Source of the DNA: Thermococcus sp. Bubb.Bath
Lineage (GTDB): Archaea; Methanobacteriota_B; Thermococci; Thermococcales; Thermococcaceae
Direction of reading: 5' to 3'
Length of the DNA stretch: 64,000 bases
Assembly: GCF_012027595.1 (NCBI RefSeq)
Contig: NZ_SNUR01000002.1
Span: 124,001 to 188,000 of the forward strand
Program-made: the position numbers and the translations under genes
Shown: one piece after another, positions 32,787-41,605 of the stretch
Position numbering within the stretch: the stretch's first letter is position 1
Layout: each line of letters starts with the position of its first letter
Notes under the pieces: generated by a model
Seen by the model: only the letters and a program-made list of their open reading frames with translations
Database searches by the model: none
Told to the model about the DNA's origin: nothing

Positions 32787-33032
32787 TCATCCCCTCCTGA
32801 GGAGTAGCGCTCCAACAATCCATAGAACCATCAGAATGATAGCTAGAACCGCGGCGAGGGTTGCTCCCCTCCCAGTTCCGAATATTATGGGTATCGGGCC
32901 TATCATTATCACGCCGCCGCCTTCAACCTCTCCTTCTCCCCCGGAGGCGGCGATAAGGCTCCCCACGAAGACGAGGAGAAAACCGATGAGTATCAGGATG
33001 ATGCCGGAACCTATGAGGATTTCGCCCTTCAT
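32787..33032 (-). CDS. Small membrane protein, TIGR00304-like
   Basis: An 81-residue protein with two hydrophobic segments (IGSGIILILIGFLLVFVGSLI and ATLAAVLAIILMVLWIVGALL) around a Gly-rich loop GGGVIMIGPIPIIFGTG. The middle IMIGPIPIIFG is the mark of a small archaeal family (TIGR00304) of unknown role. It ends one base before the antiporter start. Confidence 0.75.
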   Translation of the reverse strand: MKGEILIGSGIILILIGFLLVFVGSLIAASGGEGEVEGGGVIMIGPIPIIFGTGRGATLAAVLAIILMVLWIVGALLLRRG

Positions 33033-33144
33033 CTTTCATCAGTACTTCCGTGCCCTTTTAAACTTTACATCCCCCGGGTGGGCATGGAATTTAGTTCTCC
33101 GTCACGCTTTTAATACTGCGGGAGTACAAACTCCGGGTGAAACG

Positions 33145-33846
33145 TTGCTGGTGATGGTGGACCTTGACGATACCCTATGCAACACTTGGGATGCTGGGAA
33201 AGGTACAATGTTCAGGGTGGTGCTCCACCTCTTCGGAAAGGGCAAGTTCCGTATGGTGTACTACCTTCTCACCGGGGGTTACCGGGAGCTTGAGCGGTCC
33301 GAAGTCTACCACCGGATGGATCTCGGAGACTTAATCGAGGCCGTTTTTGGTAGGGTCTACTCAAAGGTCAGTCAGAAGGACATTGACGACGTCCTGAAAC
33401 TGGTGGAGGAAGAGTTCTTCTCCCGCCTCAGGCTCTATCCGGATGCACTCCCCTTTCTCAGGGGCCTGAAGGACCTCGGAGCCAAAGTGGTTCTCGTTAC
33501 AGACTCCTCCTCGAGATGGCAGAGGAAAAAGGTGGAATACCTTAGGATTGGGGAGTTCCTCGATGATATCATCATAAGCGGGGAAACCGGACACTCCAAG
33601 CTCGGCCCATACAACTTCCGTCTCGCTGCCTCTCGCTTCAGGGAGCGTGAAATCTACGTCGTCGGTGATAGGGACGAGACCGACATGGCCGGGGCGAAGG
33701 CAGTCGGTGGGATTGGAATCCTGGTGAGACGCGGTTATTTTCGCAACAGAAAGGCGAAGAATGCGGACTACGTTGTCGATGATCTTATGGGTGCTCTGGA
33801 GGTGATAACGCGTGAGCACGAGCTTAAAGCGGGAGCTACGCCGTAA
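33145..33846 (+). CDS. HAD-superfamily phosphatase
   Basis: A 233-residue hydrolase with all four HAD motifs: VDLDDTLCNT (nucleophile and acid Asp), VLVTDSSS, HSKLGPY (Lys) and VGDRDETDMAGAKA. An alpha-helical cap lies between motifs I and II. TTG 33145 is chosen because GGTGA lies four nt before it; ATG 33154 is an alternative, and a long upstream extension is a shadow on the opposite-strand membrane gene. The substrate is unknown; it overlaps the next gene by 35 nt. Confidence 0.8.
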   Translation: MLVMVDLDDTLCNTWDAGKGTMFRVVLHLFGKGKFRMVYYLLTGGYRELERSEVYHRMDLGDLIEAVFGRVYSKVSQKDIDDVLKLVEEEFFSRLRLYPDALPFLRGLKDLGAKVVLVTDSSSRWQRKKVEYLRIGEFLDDIIISGETGHSKLGPYNFRLAASRFREREIYVVGDRDETDMAGAKAVGGIGILVRRGYFRNRKAKNADYVVDDLMGALEVITREHELKAGATP

Positions 33847-34438
33847 GGCCCTCCACCTTACCGGACTTACCATCCCCGCGTTCTACATTGCCTTTGGCGG
33901 GGAGTTCACTCTCACCTTCGTGGCCATTTCCTTCTCTCTCTTCGTAGTCCTTGAGCCCTTCAGGATAATCGAAGGGTTCCGCGATAAAATCAAGCTCAGG
34001 CTCCGCCTCATCAACCCCGACATGGTGGCGGGTGTGGAGATGCTTGAGAGACAGGTCCATACGATAGAGCGCTCCCACGAGAGGGAGGGCGTCGCGGCCC
34101 ATATCTACTTCGCCCTTGCGTCCTTGATTGTTATCTACTTCTTCGACAGGAACATCGCTGTTGCGGCGATAACCGTTGCGACGCTGGGGGACGCGATGGC
34201 AGCAATAATAGGGGTTCGCTTTGGAAGGCATCGCTTTAAAAACGGGAAGAGCCTTGAAGGCAGCCTTGCCTATTTCATAACTGCTTTCTTTGTTATCTAT
34301 CCCCTCCTTGGGCCTGTAATGGCGCTCATTGGCGCTTTGACTGGGGCACTAACGGAGTTCTACGAATTACCTCCCGACGACAACTTCTCCAACCAGGTGT
34401 GCGTTGCCCTCGCCCTCTACCTCTCCTCACTCCTGTGA
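33812..34438 (+). CDS. Dolichol/polyprenol kinase-like membrane protein
   Basis: A 208-residue protein with about six hydrophobic spans. The N-terminus RELRRKALHLTGLTIPAFYIAFGG and the ATLGDAMAAIIGVRFGRHRF and GKSLEGSLAYFIT blocks match the SEC59/diacylglycerol kinase-like CTP-dependent dolichol kinase family. It may supply phosphorylated polyprenol as lipid carrier for N-glycosylation. GTG 33812 follows GGAGGTGAT, inside the 3' end of the HAD gene. Confidence 0.8.
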   Translation: MSTSLKRELRRKALHLTGLTIPAFYIAFGGEFTLTFVAISFSLFVVLEPFRIIEGFRDKIKLRLRLINPDMVAGVEMLERQVHTIERSHEREGVAAHIYFALASLIVIYFFDRNIAVAAITVATLGDAMAAIIGVRFGRHRFKNGKSLEGSLAYFITAFFVIYPLLGPVMALIGALTGALTEFYELPPDDNFSNQVCVALALYLSSLL

Positions 34439-34481
34439 GCAGGTTTTTAACCGGTTTTTCGCAGATACGGACGGTGGGAAC

Positions 34482-35300
34482 ATGAGGTTCGCGGGCGTTG
34501 AACTGGACGAACCGGAGGTTATGGGGGTCATAAACGTCTCCCCAGAGAGCTTCTACAAGGGGAGCATCAGGAACGACGAGGAGAAGCTGATTGAGACTGC
34601 CGTTCGTATGGTGGAGGAGGGAGCTTCGTTCATCGATATCGGGGCCAAGTCAACGGCCCCCTACCTTGAAACCCAGATTTCTCTGGAAGAGGAGATAAGA
34701 AGGGCCGTCTGGGCGGTAAAGGCTATCAGAGACCACGTCGATGTTCCAATAAGCATCGACACAACCAGTGCCAGAGTTGCGGAGGAGGCCATAAATGCAG
34801 GAGCTGATGTGATAAACGACGTTACCGGCCTGAAAGGCGACCCGGAGATGGCAAAGGTCGCGGCTGAACACGGTGCCCCTGTTGTTGTCTGCGCCAGTGG
34901 TGAAGTCGGAAACCTGAGCGACCCTGTTCACACCGTCATCGACCTTCTTCAGGAGAGCCTGGTTATAGCGGAGAAGCATGGGGTTGAAGATATAGCGATT
35001 GACCCGGCGATAGGCTTTCTCCGCCCGGATTGGCCCCCATGGTATGAATGGGATTCAAATGTGCTGGCCAATCTAAACCTGCTCAAGGTCTTTGGAAGGC
35101 CAATACTCGTTGGCGTCTCAAGAAAGTCATTCATCGGCGCGATAACAGGGAGGAAAGACCCCTCCGAGAGGCTCCCCGGCAGTCTCGCCGCAACGGCCAT
35201 TGCCGTCTGGAACGGTGCGAACATAATAAGGACCCACGATGTGAGGGAGACGGTGGATGCAGTTAGGATGGTGTCGTTTATTGCTCGCTTCTCTCCGTAG
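34482..35300 (+). CDS. Dihydropteroate synthase family protein
   Basis: A 272-residue TIM-barrel protein. GVINVSPESFYKGS, FIDIGAKSTAP, SIDTTSARVAEEAINAGADVINDVTGL and GVSRKSFIGAITG correspond in order to the DHPS motifs. Family members join pterin and p-aminobenzoate derivatives; in archaea lacking classical folate the product may be a modified pterin. ATG 34482 follows GGTGG. Confidence 0.85.
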   Translation: MRFAGVELDEPEVMGVINVSPESFYKGSIRNDEEKLIETAVRMVEEGASFIDIGAKSTAPYLETQISLEEEIRRAVWAVKAIRDHVDVPISIDTTSARVAEEAINAGADVINDVTGLKGDPEMAKVAAEHGAPVVVCASGEVGNLSDPVHTVIDLLQESLVIAEKHGVEDIAIDPAIGFLRPDWPPWYEWDSNVLANLNLLKVFGRPILVGVSRKSFIGAITGRKDPSERLPGSLAATAIAVWNGANIIRTHDVRETVDAVRMVSFIARFSP

Positions 35301-35399
35301 CGTGCTGTTTGGTTTATCCTCTTTTCATGCCTTTTCTTTGCCCCTTTTCCCTGCATACTCTGGAGCATAGAAAGGTAAAGTATTTATACTTCAATTCTG

Positions 35400-35416
35400 T
35401 ATCACCAGTAGTGATA
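35400..35416. promoter_or_regulatory. TGM operator (TATCAC-N5-GTGATA)
   Basis: The Thermococcales glycolytic motif TATCAC-CAGTA-GTGATA occurs exactly. It starts about 12 nt after the TATA box (GTATTTATACT, 35380-35390), thus near the transcription start of the glucanotransferase gene. Tgr/TrmBL1 regulators repress genes with the motif in this downstream position when maltodextrins are absent. Confidence 0.9.
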
Positions 35417-35436
35417 ACGATGCAGGGTGGTTGCCA

Positions 35437-37395
35437 ATGGTGAATTTCATATTCGGAATACACAGCCATCAGCCCCTCGGAAACTTCGGCTGGGTGATGG
35501 AGAGCGCCTACGAGAGGTCTTACAGACCCTTTATGGAGACCCTTGAGGAGTACTCAAGCATGAAGGTCGCGGCCCACTACTCCGGCCCGCTCCTCGAGTG
35601 GATACGCGACAACAAGCCGGAACACCTCGACCTCCTCCGTTCGCTCGTCAAGAAGGGTCAGCTTGAGATAGTCGTTGCCGGCTTCTATGAGCCTGTGCTT
35701 GCCTCGATTCCGAAGGAAGATAGGATAGTCCAGATTGAGAAACTCAAGGAGTTCGCCAGGGAGCTCGGATATGAAGCAAAGGGCGTCTGGCTCACTGAGC
35801 GTGTCTGGCAGCCGGAACTCGTCAAGAGCCTCCGCGCGGCTGGAATAGACTACGTCATCGTTGACGACTACCACTTTATGAGCGCAGGTTTGGCCAAGGA
35901 GGAGCTGTTCTGGCCCTACTACACCGAGGACGGCGGTGAGGTTATATCCGTCTTCCCGATAGACGAGAAGCTCAGGTATTTAATCCCGTTCCGCCCGGTT
36001 GAAAAGACGGTTGAATACCTTCACTCCCTCGACGACGGCGATGAGAGCAAGGTGGCAGTTTTCCACGACGACGGTGAGAAGTTTGGTGTCTGGCCCGGAA
36101 CCTACGAGTGGGTCTACGAGAAGGGCTGGCTCAGGGAGTTCTTTGACAAGGTTTCCAGTGACGAGAATATAAACCTCACCCTCTACTCCGAGTATCTTGC
36201 TCGCTTCAGGCCAAAGGGCCTGGTCTACCTTCCGATAGCTTCCTACTTCGAGATGAGCGAGTGGAGCCTTCCGGCGAAGCAGGCAAAGCTCTTCGTTGAG
36301 TTCGTCGAGGAGCTTAAGAAAGAGAACAAGTTCGACAGGTACCGCGTCTTCGTCCGCGGCGGAATCTGGAAGAACTTCTTCTTCAAGTACCCTGAGAGCA
36401 ACTACATGCACAAGCGCATGCTGATGGTGAGCAAAGCCGTCAGGGACAACCCTGAGGCGAGGGAGTTCATCCTCAGGGCCCAGTGCAACGATGCCTACTG
36501 GCACGGCGTCTTCGGCGGCGTCTACCTCCCGCACCTCCGCAGAGCTATTTGGGAGAGCATCATAAAGGCCAACAGCTACGTCAAGGCTGGAAACTTCGTT
36601 AAAGATATCGACTTCGACGGCCGGGAAGAGGTATTCATCGAGAACGAGAACTTCTACGCAGTCTTCAAGCCCACCTACGGTGGGGCCCTCTTCGAGCTGA
36701 GCTCTAAGAAGAAGGCTGTGAACTACAACGACGTGATCGCGAGAAGGTGGGAGCACTACCACGAGGTTCCAGAGGCGGCTACTCCAGAGGAAGAAGACGG
36801 GGAGGGTGTTGCCAGCATCCACGAGCTCGGTAAGAGGATACCCGACGAGATAAGGCGCGAGCTCGCCTACGACAGCAGCTTAAGGGCAATCCTTCAGGAC
36901 CACTTCCTTGAGCCTGAGACCAGCCTCGACGAGTACAGGCTGAACCGCTACGTTGAGCTGGGGGACTTCCTCACAGGTACCTACGACTTCGGCCTCATTG
37001 AGAACGGAATAAACCTTGAGCGCGACGGGAGCGTTGCAAAAAAGCCAGCTCGCGTCGAGAAGTTAGTGAGGCTCACAGAGGACGGCTTCATCGTTGACTA
37101 CACCGTGAAGAGCGATGCCAAGGCCCTCTTCGGCGTCGAGCTCAACCTGGCGGTCCACAGCGTCATGGAGGAGCCGGCCGAGTTCGAGGCCGAGAAATTC
37201 GAGGTGAACGATCCCTATGGCATCGGAAAGGTTGAGATAGAGCTTGACAGAAAGGGGAAGGTATGGAAGTACCCGATAAAGACCCTCAGCCAGAGCGAGG
37301 CTGGCTGGGACTTCATCCAGCAGGGCGTCAGCTACACCGTTCTGTTCCCGGTTGAGAGCGAGCTGAGGTTCAGGCTCCGCTTTAAGGAGCTTTGA
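35437..37395 (+). CDS. 4-alpha-glucanotransferase, GH57
   Basis: A 652-residue GH57 enzyme closely resembling the Thermococcus litoralis 4-alpha-glucanotransferase. The HQP at 11-13, VWLTERVWQPE with Glu121 as probable nucleophile, and FHDDGEKFGVWPG with Asp212 as probable acid/base fit that enzyme with a two-residue offset. A C-terminal beta-rich region after about residue 390 completes the family architecture. It disproportionates maltooligosaccharides inside the cell. ATG 35437 follows GGGTGG; a TTG at 35431 is less likely. The TGM operator predicts induction on maltodextrin. Confidence 0.95.
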   Translation: MVNFIFGIHSHQPLGNFGWVMESAYERSYRPFMETLEEYSSMKVAAHYSGPLLEWIRDNKPEHLDLLRSLVKKGQLEIVVAGFYEPVLASIPKEDRIVQIEKLKEFARELGYEAKGVWLTERVWQPELVKSLRAAGIDYVIVDDYHFMSAGLAKEELFWPYYTEDGGEVISVFPIDEKLRYLIPFRPVEKTVEYLHSLDDGDESKVAVFHDDGEKFGVWPGTYEWVYEKGWLREFFDKVSSDENINLTLYSEYLARFRPKGLVYLPIASYFEMSEWSLPAKQAKLFVEFVEELKKENKFDRYRVFVRGGIWKNFFFKYPESNYMHKRMLMVSKAVRDNPEAREFILRAQCNDAYWHGVFGGVYLPHLRRAIWESIIKANSYVKAGNFVKDIDFDGREEVFIENENFYAVFKPTYGGALFELSSKKKAVNYNDVIARRWEHYHEVPEAATPEEEDGEGVASIHELGKRIPDEIRRELAYDSSLRAILQDHFLEPETSLDEYRLNRYVELGDFLTGTYDFGLIENGINLERDGSVAKKPARVEKLVRLTEDGFIVDYTVKSDAKALFGVELNLAVHSVMEEPAEFEAEKFEVNDPYGIGKVEIELDRKGKVWKYPIKTLSQSEAGWDFIQQGVSYTVLFPVESELRFRLRFKEL

Positions 37396-37417
37396 TTTTT
37401 CTTTTACACTTTCCTTT

Positions 37418-37449
37418 GAAAGCTTCACCCTTCGGGGCGGGGAGGTCAG
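37418..37449 (+). other. IS605-end-like hairpin between convergent genes
   Basis: GAAAGCTTCACCC, TTCG, GGGCGGGGAGGTCAG repeats the motif of 11521-11555 with a shorter stem. It starts 22 nt after the glucanotransferase stop and lies before the stop of a convergent DUF257 gene. It may now serve as a terminator for both. Confidence 0.45.
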
Positions 37450-37468
37450 GTTTACCTCTTCCTATTGA

Positions 37469-38128
37469 TTAAATCCTCAGCATGACCCCCTCTAGGTCCC
37501 TGTTTAGGGACTTTACGATGTGAAACTCCGTCATTCTGCCCACCCTAGAGGTTCGTATGACTGTGGTTGCCATGTCTTCAAGCAGCTTCACCACAAATTT
37601 GCGCTCCTCCGGGAGGGCATTGTTGTTTATGAGGAGTATCGTGATTCTCCTTTCGTCCCCTATGTACTTGGCAAGCTGGTTGATTATGAGTTGGATCGCA
37701 TGTTCCGAGAGGTTCAGGGCTGTGAACAGCTTCTCAAGTCCAAAGGTGAGGGTTAAAACCGGCCCCTCCGTATCAGAAAGAACCATCCGGTAAGTCTCGT
37801 TGAACTTCTTCGACAGTATCACTGGCTCGGAGATATCATCTATCTTAACCCTCACGTTTCCCCCTCTGTTGGCCCCGCCGAGTTTTATCACATCCACGTT
37901 GTCCAGGGTGCCGATTTCCATCCCCATCAGTTTCATCTTCGAGATCAGGGTTGAATACGCGTCCAGGATGTCCACTACGATGATTTTCATTCCCCTCTCC
38001 TGCGCCCACAGTGTAGTATGGTACACTCCAATCCCTATGCTGCCCTCTCCGCTCCTCTCAAAGAGCACCGTTTCCCCGGGTTTGACACCCTCCCATATCT
38101 CGACCATTATGCTATCCCTAAGACTCAT
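37469..38128 (-). CDS. DUF257 family protein
   Basis: A 219-residue protein of a family almost confined to Thermococcales (DUF257). VEIWEGVKPGETVLFER, KIIVVDILDAYSTLISKMKLMG and ITILLINNNALPEERKFVVKLLEDMATTVIR give it a RecA/KaiC-like alpha/beta look without a Walker A loop, so ATP use is doubtful. ATG 38128 follows GGTGG at five nt. A paralogue is at 48780. Confidence 0.8.
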   Translation of the reverse strand: MSLRDSIMVEIWEGVKPGETVLFERSGEGSIGIGVYHTTLWAQERGMKIIVVDILDAYSTLISKMKLMGMEIGTLDNVDVIKLGGANRGGNVRVKIDDISEPVILSKKFNETYRMVLSDTEGPVLTLTFGLEKLFTALNLSEHAIQLIINQLAKYIGDERRITILLINNNALPEERKFVVKLLEDMATTVIRTSRVGRMTEFHIVKSLNRDLEGVMLRI

Positions 38129-38279
38129 GTCATCCACCTCTCGATGATGTTATAGTAATTCCCATTGTTTAAATGCGTTGTTCCACTGGTTCCCATGGAG
38201 GGCATGTTAGGGAGGATGGTCTGCAACTAGAACTGAAATGTGTTAAGGAATATTCAATAGAAGATGAGAAGATAACGGG

Positions 38280-39212
38280 TTATTCCTCATCCTCTTTTTC
38301 CAATCTGAAGTCAATCGGCTCCTCCAGCCCCCAGAACCGGCAGAAAGAGCACACTTCCCCGCTCGAAGGCATCCCACATACCTTGCACTCCCTGAGCTCC
38401 CTTTCCTCCAGTTCTGCCTCAAAGAGACCCTTCTTCCTCAGATAACCCTTGACGAAGTTTATCTTCGTTCCGGGCCTCTTCTCCTCCATCTCGTTGAGGA
38501 TGGCCTTCCATTCGAGGGTCGTCGCCCCCCTCGCGTGCGGGCACTCGTCTATCTCGTACTCTATGCCATTCGCAAGAGCGTAGGCAACTACCTCCCTCTC
38601 CGTGAGCTCGTAGAGGGGCTTTACCTTCTTAACGAGCTTCCCTTTGAATCCGGACGGCGTAACCGGTCCCTGCTTTGCTAAATACTGCGTGTTCCAGTTC
38701 ATTATGTTGTTGAAGATGAAGCTCGCCTCGTCGTCCAGGTTGTGGCCGGTGGCTACCGCGTCGAAGCCGTTGTCGTAGGCGAACTTGTTGAAGATGTAGC
38801 GCTTGGTTAAGCCACAGTAAGAGCATGTCGGTCTTCTCGTCCTAACCTCGCCTATTCCGTAACCGAGCAGCTCTTTTATTCTGACGATATGCAAGGGAGC
38901 GCCTATCTTCTCGCACTGGGTCTTCGCGTAGCGCTCTCCCTTTTCTGAGTACTCGCCGATGCCGAGGTTTATGTGGAGGCACTCAATGTTGTATCCAAGC
39001 TTTTTGAGGACGTAGGCGGTAACGGCCGAGTCTTTGCCGCCCGAGACGACGACCAGAACCCTCTCGTCTGGCTTTAACATTTTATAGCGCTTTATCGTCC
39101 TCTTCACCTTCCTCTCGAAGTATTCTATAAAATGCTCCTTGCAGAGGTACATTTTAGGGTAATGAAGCTTGATGAACGCCGGTCTCTCACAGAACTTGCA
39201 TTTCATCGTCAT
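38280..39212 (-). CDS. TtuA-type tRNA 2-thiolation protein
   Basis: A 310-residue PP-loop protein. An N-terminal zinc finger (CKFCERPAF ... CKEHF), the ATP-pyrophosphatase loop VVSGGKDSAVTAY, the CSYCGLTKR pair and later DECPHARGATTLEW that bind an iron-sulfur cluster, and a C-terminal zinc finger (CKVCGMPSSGEVCSFC) match TtuA, which makes 2-thio-ribothymidine 54 and stabilises tRNA at high temperature. ATG 39212 is chosen with GGTGAGG upstream; the longer frame is unsupported. Confidence 0.9.
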   Translation of the reverse strand: MTMKCKFCERPAFIKLHYPKMYLCKEHFIEYFERKVKRTIKRYKMLKPDERVLVVVSGGKDSAVTAYVLKKLGYNIECLHINLGIGEYSEKGERYAKTQCEKIGAPLHIVRIKELLGYGIGEVRTRRPTCSYCGLTKRYIFNKFAYDNGFDAVATGHNLDDEASFIFNNIMNWNTQYLAKQGPVTPSGFKGKLVKKVKPLYELTEREVVAYALANGIEYEIDECPHARGATTLEWKAILNEMEEKRPGTKINFVKGYLRKKGLFEAELEERELRECKVCGMPSSGEVCSFCRFWGLEEPIDFRLEKEDEE

Positions 39213-39305
39213 TTCCTCACCCCCAACCGATTTCTGGGGCCGTTTTAAAAACCCTTTCACCGGAAGACTTTTTAAAGTGCCCTCCAACTCCCGGCGGTGG
39301 AATCA

Positions 39306-39821
39306 ATGGGATGGCTTTCATCACTCCTCTGGGCTCTCTGGTACATCCTTCCAGCTTACTTTGCCAACGCTTCCCCTGTTCTCGTCGGAGGCGGGAGACC
39401 AATAGACGGCGGCAGGAACTGGCGGGATGGGAAGAGAATCCTTGGCGACGGAAAAACTTGGAGGGGCTTCATCGGTGGCGTCTCCATCGGAACCCTCGTT
39501 GGTGCTCTTCAGTACTTCATAACTCCCGGTTTCTACGGCTCCCTTCAAAATACTCTCCTGCTGGCTTTCCTCCTCTCCTTCGGTGCCCTCATCGGTGACC
39601 TCGTGGGGAGCTTCATAAAGCGCCGCCTCGACCTTCCGCGGGGATACCCTGCAGTTGGCCTCGACCAGCTCGGCTTCCTGATAAGCGCGATGGCCTTTGC
39701 ATATCCCGTGAAGACAATTTCCTCCGGCCAGATGCTCTTCCTCCTCATCTTCACCCCGCTAGTTCACTGGTCTGCGAACTACTTCGCCTACAAAATGGGC
39801 TGGAAGAGCGTCCCCTGGTGA
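39306..39821 (+). CDS. carS: CDP-archaeol synthase
   Basis: A 171-residue integral membrane enzyme that joins CTP to unsaturated archaetidic acid in membrane-lipid synthesis. PAYFANASPVLVGGG, PIDGGRNWRDGKRILGDGKTWRG and GDLVGSFIKRRLDLPRGYPAVGLDQLGF are the CarS/DUF46 motifs, the last with catalytic Asp residues. ATG 39306 follows GGTGG. It is divergent from the tRNA thiolase gene. Confidence 0.93.
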   Translation: MGWLSSLLWALWYILPAYFANASPVLVGGGRPIDGGRNWRDGKRILGDGKTWRGFIGGVSIGTLVGALQYFITPGFYGSLQNTLLLAFLLSFGALIGDLVGSFIKRRLDLPRGYPAVGLDQLGFLISAMAFAYPVKTISSGQMLFLLIFTPLVHWSANYFAYKMGWKSVPW

Positions 39822-39872
39822 TGGCCACTCCTGCCCCCTTAAATTTTTAAGCTTCTCATCGAGGCCCCGCCG

Positions 39873-41141
39873 ATGGTAAGGGTTTACGTCGAGAGCTATG
39901 GTTGTACGAGGAACAAAGCGGACGGCGAGATAATGGAAGCAATTCTTCTCAAAGCCGGCTACGAGTTAGCTGAGAGTCCGGATAGCGCGGATTACGTCGT
40001 CGTCAACACCTGCGCCGTTAAAGACCCCACCGAGCACAAGATGGCGAGGAGGATTCGCGAGCTAATTGATTCTGGAAAGAAGGTCATCGCAACCGGATGT
40101 CTCGTCCACGTCAATCCCGATGTAATCGACAAACGCGTCTCCGGGATGCTCGGAGTTAGGAGCATAGACCGGATAGCCGAGGCAATAGACGTTGCAGAAC
40201 GTGGCGGAAAGCTGGTTTCAGTTGAGAGCTGGAAAGAGAGGAAGGTAGACAAACTCGAACTCCCTAGGCTCTGGAAGTCCGGCGTCGTCTTCGTCGTCCC
40301 GATAAGTGAGGGCTGCCTCAACGCCTGCACCTACTGCGCCACCCGCTTTGCCAGGGGGGTTCTCAAGAGCTACAAGCCTGAACTCGTGGTTAAATGGATC
40401 AAAGAGGCCATAGCGAGGGGTTATAAGGAGATACAGCTCTCAAGCGAGGACACCGGCTGCTACGGCTTCGACATCGGCACGAATTTGGCAAAGCTCCTCG
40501 ACGAGGTAACTTCCATCGAGGGCGACTTTCGCATCAGGGTCGGCATGATGAACCCAAATCACGTCCTAAAGTTCCTCGATGAACTGATAGAGGCTTACCA
40601 AGACCCGAAGATCTACAAATTCCTCCATCTGCCTGTTCAGAGCGGTGACAACGAGGTTCTTCGGAGGATGGGGAGGAACTACACCGTTGAGGAGTTCGAG
40701 GAGATCGTGAGGGAGTTCCGGAAGAAAATCCCTGGTTTGAACCTCAACACGGACATAATAGTTGGCTTCCCCGGTGAGAGCGATGAGGCCTTCCAGAACA
40801 CCGTTGAGCTGGTAAAAAGAGTCAGACCGGACAAGATAAACGTCTCCCGCTACTCCCAGAGGCCGGGGACGATTGCGGCGAAGTGGAAGCAGCTGCCCGG
40901 CTGGAAGGTCAAGGAGCGCTCCCGGGTTCTGCACAGGCTCCGCCTCCAGGTTGCATATGAGATAAACCAAGCCTACATCGGAAAGAACGTTGAAGTCCTC
41001 ATCCATGGCCCTGGTGAGAAGGGTGGGGTTGAGGGCAGGACTTTCAACTACAAGGAGATAATACTGGATGGTGGCTCTCCCGGCGAAATAGCTACTGTTA
41101 GGGTTGATTGGGCTGGCTCAACGTACCTGAGGGGAAAATAG
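39873..41141 (+). CDS. tRNA N6-threonylcarbamoyladenosine methylthiotransferase
   Basis: A 422-residue radical-SAM enzyme of the CDKAL1/MtaB branch that converts t6A37 to ms2t6A37. YGCTRNKADGEIME starts the UPF0004 domain with cluster-binding Cys, CLNACTYCATRFARG near residue 150 is the radical-SAM Cx3Cx2C loop, and the C-terminal 70 residues form a TRAM domain (KNVEVLIHGPGEKGGVEGRTFNY). Confidence 0.92.
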   Translation: MVRVYVESYGCTRNKADGEIMEAILLKAGYELAESPDSADYVVVNTCAVKDPTEHKMARRIRELIDSGKKVIATGCLVHVNPDVIDKRVSGMLGVRSIDRIAEAIDVAERGGKLVSVESWKERKVDKLELPRLWKSGVVFVVPISEGCLNACTYCATRFARGVLKSYKPELVVKWIKEAIARGYKEIQLSSEDTGCYGFDIGTNLAKLLDEVTSIEGDFRIRVGMMNPNHVLKFLDELIEAYQDPKIYKFLHLPVQSGDNEVLRRMGRNYTVEEFEEIVREFRKKIPGLNLNTDIIVGFPGESDEAFQNTVELVKRVRPDKINVSRYSQRPGTIAAKWKQLPGWKVKERSRVLHRLRLQVAYEINQAYIGKNVEVLIHGPGEKGGVEGRTFNYKEIILDGGSPGEIATVRVDWAGSTYLRGK

Positions 41142-41162
41142 AAAAGAATGAATAAACGGTCT

Positions 41163-41519
41163 TCATGCCCATTCATCCTCTGGGATGGCTTCCTTCTTCG
41201 CGGGGATTATGCAGAGGAACTCCAGCGTTTCTCCGGTCGCCTTGTAGCCGTGGGGCTCGTTGGGCGGGACGTATAGGAAGTCGCCGGCCTTAACGTGGTG
41301 CTCTTCCTTCCCGTTGGTTATTATCCCCTCGCCCCTCACGATGAATATCTCGTGCTCCCAGTCGTGCTGGTGGATGGGGATCTCGGAGCTCTTCTCCATC
41401 TTGAAGTAGCGCATGGCGTAGTTCTTCGCGCCGAGTTTGGGGGATACCAGCCACCTTATGGTTACACCCTCAAAACCGGTGTCCTTCTCGGGCACCTCGG
41501 TGTAGTGCTTCACGAACAT
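41163..41519 (-). CDS. Cupin-domain protein
   Basis: A 118-residue single cupin. PIHQHDWEHEIFIVRGEGIITNG and DFLYVPPNEPHGYKATG are cupin motifs 1 and 2, with three His and one Glu as metal ligands. ATG 41519 follows GGTGG. The substrate is unknown. Convergent with the methylthiotransferase gene. Confidence 0.85.
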   Translation of the reverse strand: MFVKHYTEVPEKDTGFEGVTIRWLVSPKLGAKNYAMRYFKMEKSSEIPIHQHDWEHEIFIVRGEGIITNGKEEHHVKAGDFLYVPPNEPHGYKATGETLEFLCIIPAKKEAIPEDEWA

Positions 41520-41605
41520 AACACCACCCATTCAAACTCCGTTCGCCTGGTATTTAAACCAATCGAACCCAAAGGGATTTAACCCTCCTACCTCAACTAC
41601 CCTGA

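Noticed and set aside
32836-33144. N-terminal extension of the HAD phosphatase frame
   Set aside because: It overlaps the opposite-strand membrane gene, is Pro-rich and has no ribosome site; the family starts at 33145 or 33154.
35980-36822. 280-codon frame antisense to the glucanotransferase gene
   Set aside because: It is a GC-driven shadow of a strongly conserved GH57 gene, with no ribosome site or protein-like pattern.
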